Source of the DNA: UBA1081 sp045535305
GTDB lineage: Bacteria > Bacillota > Clostridia > Oscillospirales > Acutalibacteraceae
Reading direction: 5' to 3'
Length of the DNA stretch: 46,166 bases
Assembly (NCBI GenBank): GCA_045535305.1
Contig: JAZSLJ010000064.1
Coordinates: forward strand, 1-46,166
Shown here: piece after piece, positions 25,639 to 32,619 of the stretch
Position numbering within the stretch: the stretch's first letter is position 1
Layout of the letters: every line of letters starts with the position of its first letter
Program-made: the position numbers and the translations under genes
The notes under the pieces: model-generated
Databases searched by the model: none
The model's input: only the letters and a program-made list of their open reading frames with translations
Told to the model about the DNA's origin: nothing

Positions 25639-26085
25639 ATGAGTGAAAAGTGCTTTGTTGCAAAGGAATTCGGCGAATTGACAAATGCCGAGGTGTACGA
25701 AATTTTAAAGGCGCGGGCAGAGGTGTTTATAATTGAGCAGAAGATATATTATCAGGACTGCGATGACGTTGATTATGACAGTCTGCACTGTTTTATTAAA
25801 GAAGACAATAGGGTCGTAGCATATTTAAGAGCATACTATAAGGATAACGATAAAACCACGGTAAAAGTGGGCAGAGTGCTTACCGTAACACGCGGAATCG
25901 GACTTGGCAGGGAATTGCTTAAAAAAAGCATACCTGCAATCAAAAGCAGAATGAAATGCAGTAAAATATGTATGGATGCACAGAAGCACGCCGAGGGATT
26001 TTATGAAAAGCTGGGATTCAAAACCGTTTCGGGCGAATTTTTAGAAGAGGGCGTAGTACATGTTGAAATGGAAATGGATATATAA
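25639..26085 (+). CDS. GNAT acetyltransferase, ElaA family
   Basis: A 148-residue protein of ElaA length and layout: LKARAEVFIIEQKIYYQDCD near the N-terminus, HCFIKEDNRVVAYLRA, the acetyl-CoA loop VGRVLTVTRGIGLGRELLKK (Q/RxxGxG/A type), and HAEGFYEKLGF near the end. The physiological substrate of ElaA proteins is unknown. Single gene with its own promoter. Confidence 0.88.
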   Translation: MSEKCFVAKEFGELTNAEVYEILKARAEVFIIEQKIYYQDCDDVDYDSLHCFIKEDNRVVAYLRAYYKDNDKTTVKVGRVLTVTRGIGLGRELLKKSIPAIKSRMKCSKICMDAQKHAEGFYEKLGFKTVSGEFLEEGVVHVEMEMDI

Positions 26086-26122
26086 CAAAAAAACGGCAAT
26101 TTTCGGCGGAAAATTGTCGTTT
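26084..26122 (-). terminator. Terminator after tRNA-Ala
   Basis: 13-bp stem with one G·U pair (26091-26103/26110-26122). On the minus strand it is followed by seven T. It also lies just after the GNAT gene on +. Confidence 0.7.
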
Positions 26123-26173
26123 AATTTATGTATAAGGGAATGAAAAGATGTTTCACAAATCCCGAAAGTTTTT

Positions 26174-26249
26174 TGGTGGACCCGAAGAGGATTGAACTCT
26201 CGACCTTTCGGATGCGAACCGAACACTCTCCCAGCTGAGCTACGGGCCC
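26174..26249 (-). tRNA. tRNA-Ala(CGC)
   Basis: A 76-nt cloverleaf with acceptor GGGCCCG/CGGGTCC, D arm AGCTCAGCTGGGAGAG, anticodon stem TTCGG/CCGAA with loop TTCGCAT (anticodon CGC), T arm GAGAG TTCAATC CTCTT, discriminator A and encoded CCA. The G3·U70 pair of alanine tRNAs is present. It reads GCG codons. Confidence 0.96.
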
Positions 26250-26338
26250 TTTTTGACAAAAACATTATATTACTCATGCAAAGTATTGTCAAGAATCGAA
26301 TCACATATTGTTTATTGAGTGCAAACTGTACGCTGATT

Positions 26339-27049
26339 TTAGTCATCCGTATCAAAGGGATTTTCGGTTTCCATTCTTTTGCGCAGCTGAGTGAGTATTT
26401 TTGTTTCGATACGGGAAACGTAGGAGCGTGAAATGTTAAGCAGCTGTGCGATTTCCTGCTGTGTGCGGGGCTCGTTTCCGTCAAGACCGTATCTGAGTAT
26501 TATTATTGTTTTGTCGCGGGGATTTTTTATTTCGTTTACGAATTTACGCACCTGACGGCATTGTATTGCAGTGTCGATTTCTTCAAAAACGGTGTCGCCT
26601 GTGCTGAGCGTATCTGCAAGAGTGAGGGGATTGCCCTCGTTATCCGTTTCGATAGGGTCGCTCATGGAAATATCCATAGCGGTTTTTTTTATGCTGCGGA
26701 AATACATAAGAATTTCATTTTCGATGCATCTTGCGGCGTAGGTTGCAATCCGCGTGCCCTTTTCGCTGTTGAAGCTGTTGATGCCTTTTATAAGTCCCAT
26801 CGTGCCGATGGAAATAAGGTCATCCTGGTCGCTGTAATTTGAGTAATATTTTTTGATGATATGCACCACAAGACGCAAATTATGCTCTATGAGCAGATTT
26901 TTTGCCTGAATATCGCCCGCCTGAGCCTTTGCGATAGCATCGGCTTCTTCTTTTTTTGTAAGGGGCTTTGGAAAATAGCTTGAATTGCCGATGTGCAAAG
27001 CGAAGAAAATAATATCCTTAAAAAAATTTGCCAAAGCGTAAAAATCCAT
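26339..27049 (-). CDS. sigK: RNA polymerase sporulation sigma factor SigK
   Basis: 236 residues from the ATG at 27047-27049, which follows AGAGGTG; a longer frame to 27157 lacks homology and is rejected. Region 2 (LIEHNLRLVVHIIKKY, DLISIGTMGLIKGINSF, GTRIATYAARCIENEILMYF) and region 4 HTH (QQEIAQLLNISRSYVSRIE) are complete. The hydrophobic start (FYALANFFKDIIFFALHIGN) resembles the pro-sequence region of pro-SigK. SigK directs late mother-cell gene expression in endospore formers. The gene is unbroken, without a skin-type insertion. Confidence 0.9.
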   Translation of the reverse strand: MDFYALANFFKDIIFFALHIGNSSYFPKPLTKKEEADAIAKAQAGDIQAKNLLIEHNLRLVVHIIKKYYSNYSDQDDLISIGTMGLIKGINSFNSEKGTRIATYAARCIENEILMYFRSIKKTAMDISMSDPIETDNEGNPLTLADTLSTGDTVFEEIDTAIQCRQVRKFVNEIKNPRDKTIIILRYGLDGNEPRTQQEIAQLLNISRSYVSRIETKILTQLRKRMETENPFDTDD

Positions 27050-27138
27050 AAAAATCACCTCTGTTAATCTTATGAAACCGCAGATTTGCTTTTGCAAGTC
27101 CGTAAAGGGAAAACAGGTATTTTTATGAATAAAAATGT

Positions 27139-27185
27139 AATGACATTGTATTGACATTATTGCTGAAATTGGTTATACTGTCATT
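27139..27185 (+). promoter_or_regulatory. Promoter and likely operator of the toxin-antitoxin pair
   Basis: TTGACA (27151-27156), 17 bp, TATACT (27174-27179). The arms AATGACA (27139-27145) and TGTCATT (27179-27185) bracket the promoter as an inverted repeat, as expected for autorepression. Confidence 0.7.
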
Positions 27186-27200
27186 GAGGAGATGATTAAT

Positions 27201-27524
27201 ATGTCAGAAAATATTTCTGTTGCAAATATGCCTAAAACAACTACATTTCAAATGCGAATCAATCCCGATGTCAAGGAGCGTGTTGAAAGCATTTATGCAG
27301 GTTGCGGAATGACATTGACGGATGCAATCAATATTTTTATACAGCAGTCCATTAATGCTGAAGGTATGCCGTTGATTGTTACGCAGAACAGCAAGGAAGC
27401 AATAAGAGAACAAGCTATTGCAATTCTTATGAGTGAACTTAAAAAAGGTGAAGCTTCAGTTAAAAGCGAAAAAGATTGGATTTCGGAAGATGATATTCTT
27501 TCTGAGTTCGGTGCTGATGTATGA
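27201..27524 (+). CDS. RelB/DinJ-family antitoxin
   Basis: About 107 residues with the ribbon-helix-helix segment TTTFQMRINPDVKERVESIY, then CGMTLTDAINIFIQQS, typical of DinJ/RelB. The C-terminal part should neutralise the toxin. The ATG at 27201 is preferred over 27192 because the latter touches the GAGGAG site. Stop and toxin start overlap (ATGA). Confidence 0.93.
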   Translation: MSENISVANMPKTTTFQMRINPDVKERVESIYAGCGMTLTDAINIFIQQSINAEGMPLIVTQNSKEAIREQAIAILMSELKKGEASVKSEKDWISEDDILSEFGADV

Positions 27525-27826
27525 AAATAATTTACACTCCGCAGGCGCGTGAGGATTTAAGAGATATCAGAAATTATATTGCAGATGTGCTTAAAAATCC
27601 CGTTGCATCAAAGAATATGGTTGCAAAAATTTTAAAAACTGCTCATATTCTTTCAGATCAACCCAATTCAGGTATCAGTCTGAGTGAAAAAACAGGCAGA
27701 GAAACAGATTACCGCTGTATTATAAGCGGTAATTACGGCATTTTTTATCTTGTAATGAATGATAATATACAGATTATGCGAATACTTGACTTAAGAACTG
27801 ATTATATGCGAATTATCTTTTCTTAA
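27521..27826 (+). CDS. RelE/ParE-family toxin
   Basis: 101 residues of the RelE/ParE fold: IIYTPQAREDLRDIRNYIAD at the start, GRETDYRCIISGNYGIFYLV in the middle and IMRILDLRTDYMRII at the end. It is likely an mRNA-cleaving or gyrase-directed toxin held by the antitoxin encoded 4 bp upstream. Which activity cannot be decided by eye. Confidence 0.9.
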   Translation: MKIIYTPQAREDLRDIRNYIADVLKNPVASKNMVAKILKTAHILSDQPNSGISLSEKTGRETDYRCIISGNYGIFYLVMNDNIQIMRILDLRTDYMRIIFS

Positions 27827-27840
27827 AAAGTATGTTGTGC

Positions 27841-27870
27841 CACTCCATCGTTACGGTGGGGTGTTTTTTT
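27841..27870 (+). terminator. Terminator after the toxin gene
   Basis: 10-bp stem CACTCCATCG/CGGTGGGGTG with G·U pairs, then seven T. Confidence 0.85.
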
Positions 27871-27917
27871 GTATGAAAAAAGGATGCAAAAAACTTATGT
27901 TTTCGCATCCCTTTGAT

Positions 27918-28418
27918 TTAATTTGATTTCAGAAGCTCCATGCACTTATCCACGCATTGTTCTGCGGTGAGATTTGTGCAATCGAGGGTGATGTCCGCAT
28001 ATTTTTTATAAAGCGGCTTACGTTCTGCGTAAAGCTCTGCTATGGTGTTACCGTTAGGCATGGCAACACCTCTTGTCTGAATATTGCCAAGGCGTTTTTC
28101 AAGCTCTGTTACGGGCAGTTCAAGATACACAACAATGCCGTTTTCTTTAAGCTTTTTCATGGCTTCCTCGCCGTACACCGCGCTTCCGCCCGTTGCTATA
28201 ACGCTGTTTGTAAAATCGCAATCGGCAATAACATCATTCTCGATTTTAAGAAAACCCGCTGTACCTTCTTTTTCGATTATTTCGCAAAGGCTCATTGAGT
28301 GTCTGCTCTGAATGATAAGGTCGGTGTCAGTGAACGAGAAAAGCATTGATTTTGCAAGCAGTACGCCTATTGTGCTTTTGCCTGCACCGGGCATACCGAT
28401 TAATACTATGTTTTTCAT
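27918..28418 (-). CDS. aroK: Shikimate kinase
   Basis: 166 residues. The P-loop GMPGAGKS (8-15), the DTD motif (FTDTDLII) and the substrate/ATP motif ATGGSAVYGEE identify it. It phosphorylates shikimate in the chorismate pathway. It overlaps the sensor kinase gene by 4 bp; no other aro genes lie nearby. Confidence 0.92.
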   Translation of the reverse strand: MKNIVLIGMPGAGKSTIGVLLAKSMLFSFTDTDLIIQSRHSMSLCEIIEKEGTAGFLKIENDVIADCDFTNSVIATGGSAVYGEEAMKKLKENGIVVYLELPVTELEKRLGNIQTRGVAMPNGNTIAELYAERKPLYKKYADITLDCTNLTAEQCVDKCMELLKSN

Positions 28419-29947
28419 ATCTGCTCCTCGTATTTTTCAACGTCAAACCAGAATTCAACGCCGTTTTCGTGGTTGATTACGCCGTATTCCTGATTGTGAA
28501 GCTTCTGTATAGCGGCAACGATTGCAAGTCCCAGACCGAATCTGCCCTGTGAACGGGACATAGCCTTGTCTGCTCTGTAAAAGCTGTCCCATATATGGTC
28601 AATATCCTTGGGAGCTATGGGGGTACCGCTGTTGAAAATGCTTACTCTGTAACGGTTGTTGTCAATAAGACGGGCAGATGCCCTTATAACCATATCACCA
28701 CTTACGTGGGATACAGCGTTGGACATATAGTTGTTCACAACGGTGGGAATTATAAAGCTGTCGCCGTAGGCAATAAGATTTTTGTCTATCTCGTTAATTG
28801 CGGTGATGCCTTTTTCTTTAATAATTTCGTTGTTACGGTCAAACCAGCTGTCTATAACATCGCACAGATTGAAGGCTTCGCTGGTAATCTGATATTCGCC
28901 CGATTCGTACTTGATGATTTCAAGCAGTTTCATAACAAGACTGTTCATTCTGTCCGTTTCGGAAATGATTGTGTCGCAATATTTCATCGCCGTTTCGGGG
29001 TCGGATTCAAGGAATACTTTAAGACCCTCCGCATACCCCTGAATAATGGCTATGGGAGTTTTCATTTCGTGTGAAACGCCGGAGATAAATACCTGCCTTA
29101 ATTGGTCTATGGTTTTTTCCTGCTCTATATCGTCCTGCAGTTTTTTGTTTTTCTGCTGCAAGTCAACGAGGGCAACCTCAAGGGATTCGCTCATTTCATT
29201 GATGCTGTCGGACAATTCGGAAATTTCTAAAATATTATTCGGCTCACATTTCTGGCTGAAATCGAGCTTTGACATATTTTTTGTAATACGGCTCATTTCT
29301 TCAAGAGGTTTTGTTGTCTGCTTGACGAACTTTGACGTAATGATCAGAGCCGCTATAAGCATCATCAACGCTATTGACGAAATAAATATAATGGTGATTT
29401 TTGTGTTAAGGTCAACGGCGGATTTAAGCTTGAACAGCTTGATTGTAATGCCCGATTCGGTGTACCACGTGCCTACAAGATATGTTGCGTTTCTCTGAGA
29501 TGATGTCTTGTCCTCGCTCAGATTGAATTCGTTGAACGGTGTTGAGCCAAGGTCGGTTGTAACGGTGTAGTTCTTTTTTTCCGTATCGGGAATTATAATT
29601 GTGTTTCTGTCGTAGGGCGGAACGGACATTTCACCCTTGTATGAGGTGGAATAAACGAAGCTTTCGCCTTTTGAATAAATCTCTATGTTTACCTCGTATT
29701 CACGCTCTACATTGTCCAGAAGAGTTATAAAATTCTTGTCGCCGTTGAGGTAGGCTTCTTCAATCTCTCTTTCGGCAAAAAACATTCTTACTGCCGCATA
29801 TCCAAGGTTTATCCAGTCAAGACCTGCGTATGTTGTAATAATGATTGCGGCAAGAACAAAGGCAAGAATCAATGAAATGGAGCGTGTGAGCTTACGGCTT
29901 AACTGAATCTGATTGTTCTTACTCTTTTTTTTGATTTTATCAGCCAT
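28415..29947 (-). CDS. Sensor histidine kinase
   Basis: 510 residues: transmembrane helix ~22-45, extracytoplasmic sensor domain ~46-180, second helix ~183-206, HAMP, a short coiled coil, HisKA with His293 (SGVSHEMKTPIAIIQGYAEG), and HATPase_c (NNYMSNAVSHV, GRFGLGLAIVAAI). It pairs with the OmpR-type regulator encoded 2 bp upstream. The signal is unknown. Confidence 0.92.
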   Translation of the reverse strand: MADKIKKKSKNNQIQLSRKLTRSISLILAFVLAAIIITTYAGLDWINLGYAAVRMFFAEREIEEAYLNGDKNFITLLDNVEREYEVNIEIYSKGESFVYSTSYKGEMSVPPYDRNTIIIPDTEKKNYTVTTDLGSTPFNEFNLSEDKTSSQRNATYLVGTWYTESGITIKLFKLKSAVDLNTKITIIFISSIALMMLIAALIITSKFVKQTTKPLEEMSRITKNMSKLDFSQKCEPNNILEISELSDSINEMSESLEVALVDLQQKNKKLQDDIEQEKTIDQLRQVFISGVSHEMKTPIAIIQGYAEGLKVFLESDPETAMKYCDTIISETDRMNSLVMKLLEIIKYESGEYQITSEAFNLCDVIDSWFDRNNEIIKEKGITAINEIDKNLIAYGDSFIIPTVVNNYMSNAVSHVSGDMVIRASARLIDNNRYRVSIFNSGTPIAPKDIDHIWDSFYRADKAMSRSQGRFGLGLAIVAAIQKLHNQEYGVINHENGVEFWFDVEKYEEQI

Positions 29948-29949
29948 AA

Positions 29950-30624
29950 TTACTCGCTTTCTATCTTATAGCCTGCGCCGTAAATGGTTTTTATGTAAGT
30001 TGCGCCCCATTCGCCTAATTTTGTACGCAGTCTTGCAACGTGGGAGTCAACGGTTCTTGTATCACCGTCAAAATCGAAGCCCCAGATGTCGTCAAGGAGC
30101 TGTTCCCTGGAGAAAACTCTGCCTGGGGTTGACATGAATTTGTAAAGAATACTGTACTCTTTGAGTGTGAGCATTATTGATTTACCGTTAAGGTACACCT
30201 CATGGGCTTCGGTGTTGAGCTTTAATTCGCCGAGCTGTAAAGTACCTATTGCATTATTCTGTGCGTTACGCTTGAGAAGCACCTCAACTCTTTTCATAAG
30301 AACGGAGGGTCTGCAGGGTTTTGTAACGTAATCGTCTGCGCCTGCCTCAAAACCTGTAAGCTCGTCAAACTCCTGGCTTCTTGCCGTGAGCATTATAACG
30401 GGAACGTTAGAGGTCTGTCTTATTGTTCTGCAAACCTCCCAGCCGTCGATTTTAGGCATCATAATATCAAGAATTACAAGAGCTATGTCGGGATTTTCTT
30501 TAAATACCTCCAACGCCTGTTCGCCGTCGGATGCGGAAAGCGGTTCGTAGCCTTCGCGGCGGAGAAAATCGCAAACAAGGTTTATGATGAGTTCTTCATC
30601 GTCTGCAACAAGAATTTTTTTCAT
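29950..30624 (-). CDS. OmpR/PhoB-family response regulator
   Basis: 224 residues with a receiver domain (phospho-acceptor Asp53 in LVILDIMMPKIDG, Lys in VTKPCRP) and a winged-helix DNA-binding domain (LTLKEYSILYKFMSTPGRVF, TVDSHVARLRTKLG). First gene of the two-component pair, with the shikimate kinase downstream. Confidence 0.95.
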   Translation of the reverse strand: MKKILVADDEELIINLVCDFLRREGYEPLSASDGEQALEVFKENPDIALVILDIMMPKIDGWEVCRTIRQTSNVPVIMLTARSQEFDELTGFEAGADDYVTKPCRPSVLMKRVEVLLKRNAQNNAIGTLQLGELKLNTEAHEVYLNGKSIMLTLKEYSILYKFMSTPGRVFSREQLLDDIWGFDFDGDTRTVDSHVARLRTKLGEWGATYIKTIYGAGYKIESE

Positions 30625-30647
30625 ACCGATCCCCTCTTTTTTTTTAT

Positions 30648-31160
30648 TCAGAATTTGTTTATCCTGTTAAACAGCTGTGTACGCTGTAACGCTTTTATAA
30701 AAACAGTGCCTATCAATACGCACATCACCAACTGACCTGCCGAAACCTCAAGCGCCGATATAAAGAACAGTGCGGGAGTTCTGTCGCCTAAATACCATAT
30801 TTCAAGACCGATGATAAGACCGTTGAACAGTACGGGCGGCAGAGTTGCGGGAACGGGTATGCCTTTGACTGTTACGTTACGGAGCTTGTAGGTGCATACT
30901 GCCGCAAGAAGTGTTGCAACAGAGCCGCAGATGATGTCTATGACTCCGAAAGGGCTTGACAGGTTTGCAATAATACAGCCGATTACAAGACCGGGTATTG
31001 CGGCGGGAGTGAAAACGGGCAGAACGGTCAGTATTTCAGATAATCTGAACTGAATTGCGTTGTAAGCCAGCCCCAATGAGTTGGAAACGTAGGTGAGTGC
31101 AACGTAAAGTGCCGCAATAACGGCTGCCTGCGTGATGTACAGAGTAGATTTTTTGTTCAT
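30648..31160 (-). CDS. queT: QueT-family queuosine-precursor transporter (ECF S component)
   Basis: 170 residues and about five membrane helices. The start (YITQAAVIAALYVALTYVSN) and IQFRLSEILTVLPVFTPAAI are typical of QueT. It imports a queuosine precursor, usually with the shared ECF module. A preQ1-type riboswitch candidate lies directly upstream and supports the assignment. Confidence 0.92.
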   Translation of the reverse strand: MNKKSTLYITQAAVIAALYVALTYVSNSLGLAYNAIQFRLSEILTVLPVFTPAAIPGLVIGCIIANLSSPFGVIDIICGSVATLLAAVCTYKLRNVTVKGIPVPATLPPVLFNGLIIGLEIWYLGDRTPALFFISALEVSAGQLVMCVLIGTVFIKALQRTQLFNRINKF

Positions 31161-31175
31161 TTGTCATTCTTCTTT

Positions 31176-31215
31176 CCGTAGTTTTGTTTTTGGTCAGGAT
31201 GGTTCCGAACTGACC
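31176..31215 (-). ncRNA. preQ1-I riboswitch candidate upstream of queT
   Basis: On the minus strand a 6-bp stem GGTCAG/CTGACC encloses the loop TTCGGAACCATC and is followed by an A-rich tail AAAAACAAAACTACGG. The tail closely resembles the Thermoanaerobacter preQ1-I tail (AACAAAACAAGG), which forms the pseudoknot. The region right after it holds the weak ribosome binding site of queT, so translation control is likely. Called on layout and gene context, not on a covariance search. Confidence 0.7.
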
Positions 31216-31281
31216 GCAGATAACTGCACTTATATATTAACAAACTGTGAAGAAATTGTCAAGAAACAATAATTTAGTCAA

Positions 31282-31380
31282 TTAACAATGTACAATGTAT
31301 AATGTACAATGGTGGAAAGGGCTTTGCCCTTTAACCCGATTTTATGATTCAATAATTGTACATTGTACATTAAATTATTG
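31282..31380 (+). repeat. Dispersed palindromic repeat, copy 1
   Basis: About 99 bp. It starts with TTAACAATGTACAATG and TATAATGTACAAT, has the central hairpin AAAGGGCTTTGCCCTTT, then AACCCGATTTTATGATTC, and ends ATAATTGTACATTGTACATT. The ends are complementary, so the whole unit can fold on itself. It lies just past the 3' end of the DnaD-like gene. Confidence 0.85.
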
Positions 31381-31381
31381 T

Positions 31382-32125
31382 TTACTCTCCCTTTTTAGTT
31401 TTCGTCGGGTCAAGATTAAGCGAGCGTTGCAAAGCCTTTTCAATATCGTAAGACGGCTCGTCGGACTGTTTTTTCGGTGTATAATTGCGGGCAAAAACAT
31501 ACAGATGCCCTATATGCCCCTTTTGGTATCGGCTGTCGCCCGTTGCGATTTTGTCCGACAGCTCCTCGATAATTTCCTGTGCGATAAGAGGGTAGCGTTT
31601 AATGAAATTCTCATATTCATAATCGGTAAGTAAAACGTTATTGTGCCTGCCGTGAGCGCGTGTTTCCTGCACACACTCTTGCAATATATCATTCTTATCA
31701 TTCTTACAATATATAGGTGTTGTTAGGGATTTGTTATCCTTTTGTGAGGCAGTTGCTACCGAGTTGTTATTTGAATTGTTAGCTGACTGATATTTATCGT
31801 AATTTTTCAGCTGTATTACTGAGATATTTGCAATTTTTCGTATTGTTATTTCACCTGTTGATTTTAAATGGTTAAGTGCAGTTCTTATGTTTTGTCTGCT
31901 CAGTTTCAGTTGTGTTGCAAGATAATCAACACTTGCCAATGCTTCACCCCGATGAATGATTTTGCCGTGGATTCGGTTGTCTTTTCTGTTTGCAATAAGT
32001 AACAGATGCATAAACACTCTGAATGTGTTGGGGTCGTCGTACCATTCCCAATCGAGCATACTGTAATAAAGTTTAATATATAATTTTTTGCGTATATCCG
32101 CACTTGCATTTAAATCTTTGTCCAT
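31382..32125 (-). CDS. DnaD/phage-type replication initiation protein
   Basis: A 247-residue protein. Its N-terminal part (WYDDPNTFRVFMHLLLIANR, GEALASVDYLATQLKLSRQN, IRTALNHLKSTGEITIRKIA) is the winged-helix domain found in phage replisome organisers and DnaD-like proteins. The C-terminal part is variable. An AAAGGAGG site precedes the ATG. No phage genes surround it, and inverted copies of the dispersed repeat flank it on both sides. It may be a domesticated or mobile remnant. Confidence 0.75.
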   Translation of the reverse strand: MDKDLNASADIRKKLYIKLYYSMLDWEWYDDPNTFRVFMHLLLIANRKDNRIHGKIIHRGEALASVDYLATQLKLSRQNIRTALNHLKSTGEITIRKIANISVIQLKNYDKYQSANNSNNNSVATASQKDNKSLTTPIYCKNDKNDILQECVQETRAHGRHNNVLLTDYEYENFIKRYPLIAQEIIEELSDKIATGDSRYQKGHIGHLYVFARNYTPKKQSDEPSYDIEKALQRSLNLDPTKTKKGE

Positions 32126-32277
32126 ATGATTCCTCCTTTAAGAGAACAAATGTTTCCTGTATTATATTGTAAGAAGAATCATAAAGTTGTCAAGGCTTTT
32201 TTGATTTTGATTGAGTAAAAGAGCGCCTTATTGTACATAAAACCCTGCCGACGGGATGCAGATTATGCCGTTGGGAT

Positions 32278-32374
32278 TTAATGTACAATGTACAATTATT
32301 GAGTCATAAAAATCGGGTTAAAGGGCGAAGCTCTTTCCACCATTGTACATTATACATTGTACATTGTTAATTAG
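32278..32374 (-). repeat. Dispersed palindromic repeat, copy 2 (inverted)
   Basis: Reverse-oriented relative to copy 1, with the same landmarks: TTTAATGTACAATGTAC, AATCGGGTTAAAGGGC, the hairpin AAAGGGCGAAGCTCTTT, and ACATTATACATTGTACATTG at the end. Only a few substitutions separate it from copy 1. Confidence 0.85.
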
Positions 32375-32446
32375 ATAAATTACTGTTTTTCACTACATTA
32401 CCAAAATAATTGTCCGTTCTTCGTTGCGAATTATTGATTATTTTAA

Positions 32447-32475
32447 TTGACAATATGGGGAGGATGATGTATAAT
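32447..32475 (+). promoter_or_regulatory. Consensus sigma-A promoter of the riboswitch-pflBA transcript
   Basis: TTGACA (32447-32452) and TATAAT (32470-32475) with an exact 17-bp spacer. Transcription should start near 32482, just before the riboswitch. Confidence 0.9.
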
Positions 32476-32497
32476 TAAATCACAAATTAAGACTTTT

Positions 32498-32603
32498 ACA
32501 TGACTGACGGAACTTGCGGAGCACCGCATTGGAGTGTAAAAGCGATAATGCCGACCGTCTGGGCAAGTCAGTTATGTACTGATTTGCCCTTTTGTTGTTT
32601 TTT
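32498..32603 (+). ncRNA. ZTP (pfl-motif) riboswitch with terminator
   Basis: The aptamer shows TGACTGACGG near 32501 and the conserved 3' block CCGTCTGGGCA at 32555-32565; GACGG (32506-32510) pairs with CCGTC (32555-32559), with an inner hairpin GCGG/CCGC. The terminator GGGCAAGTCAGT/ACTGATTTGCCC with TTTTGTTGTTTTTT (32561-32603) reuses the GGGCA of the aptamer, the known ON-switch arrangement. ZTP signals folate/purine one-carbon shortage; formate from PflB feeds that pathway. A possible ORF start inside this region is rejected. Confidence 0.85.
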
Positions 32604-32619
32604 AGGAGGTATACAGGTT

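Noticed and set aside
27050..27157. Longer start for sigK
   Set aside because: No similarity to SigK, and AGAGGTG sits just before the ATG at 27049.
31382..32480. Replication origin near the DnaD-like gene
   Set aside because: No DnaA-box cluster, no dnaA/dnaN neighbours; the AT-rich palindromes are the dispersed repeat.
32500..32619. Possible N-terminal extension of pflB from ATG 32500
   Set aside because: The stretch is a ZTP riboswitch with terminator, and TTAGGAGG precedes ATG 32620, giving normal PFL length.
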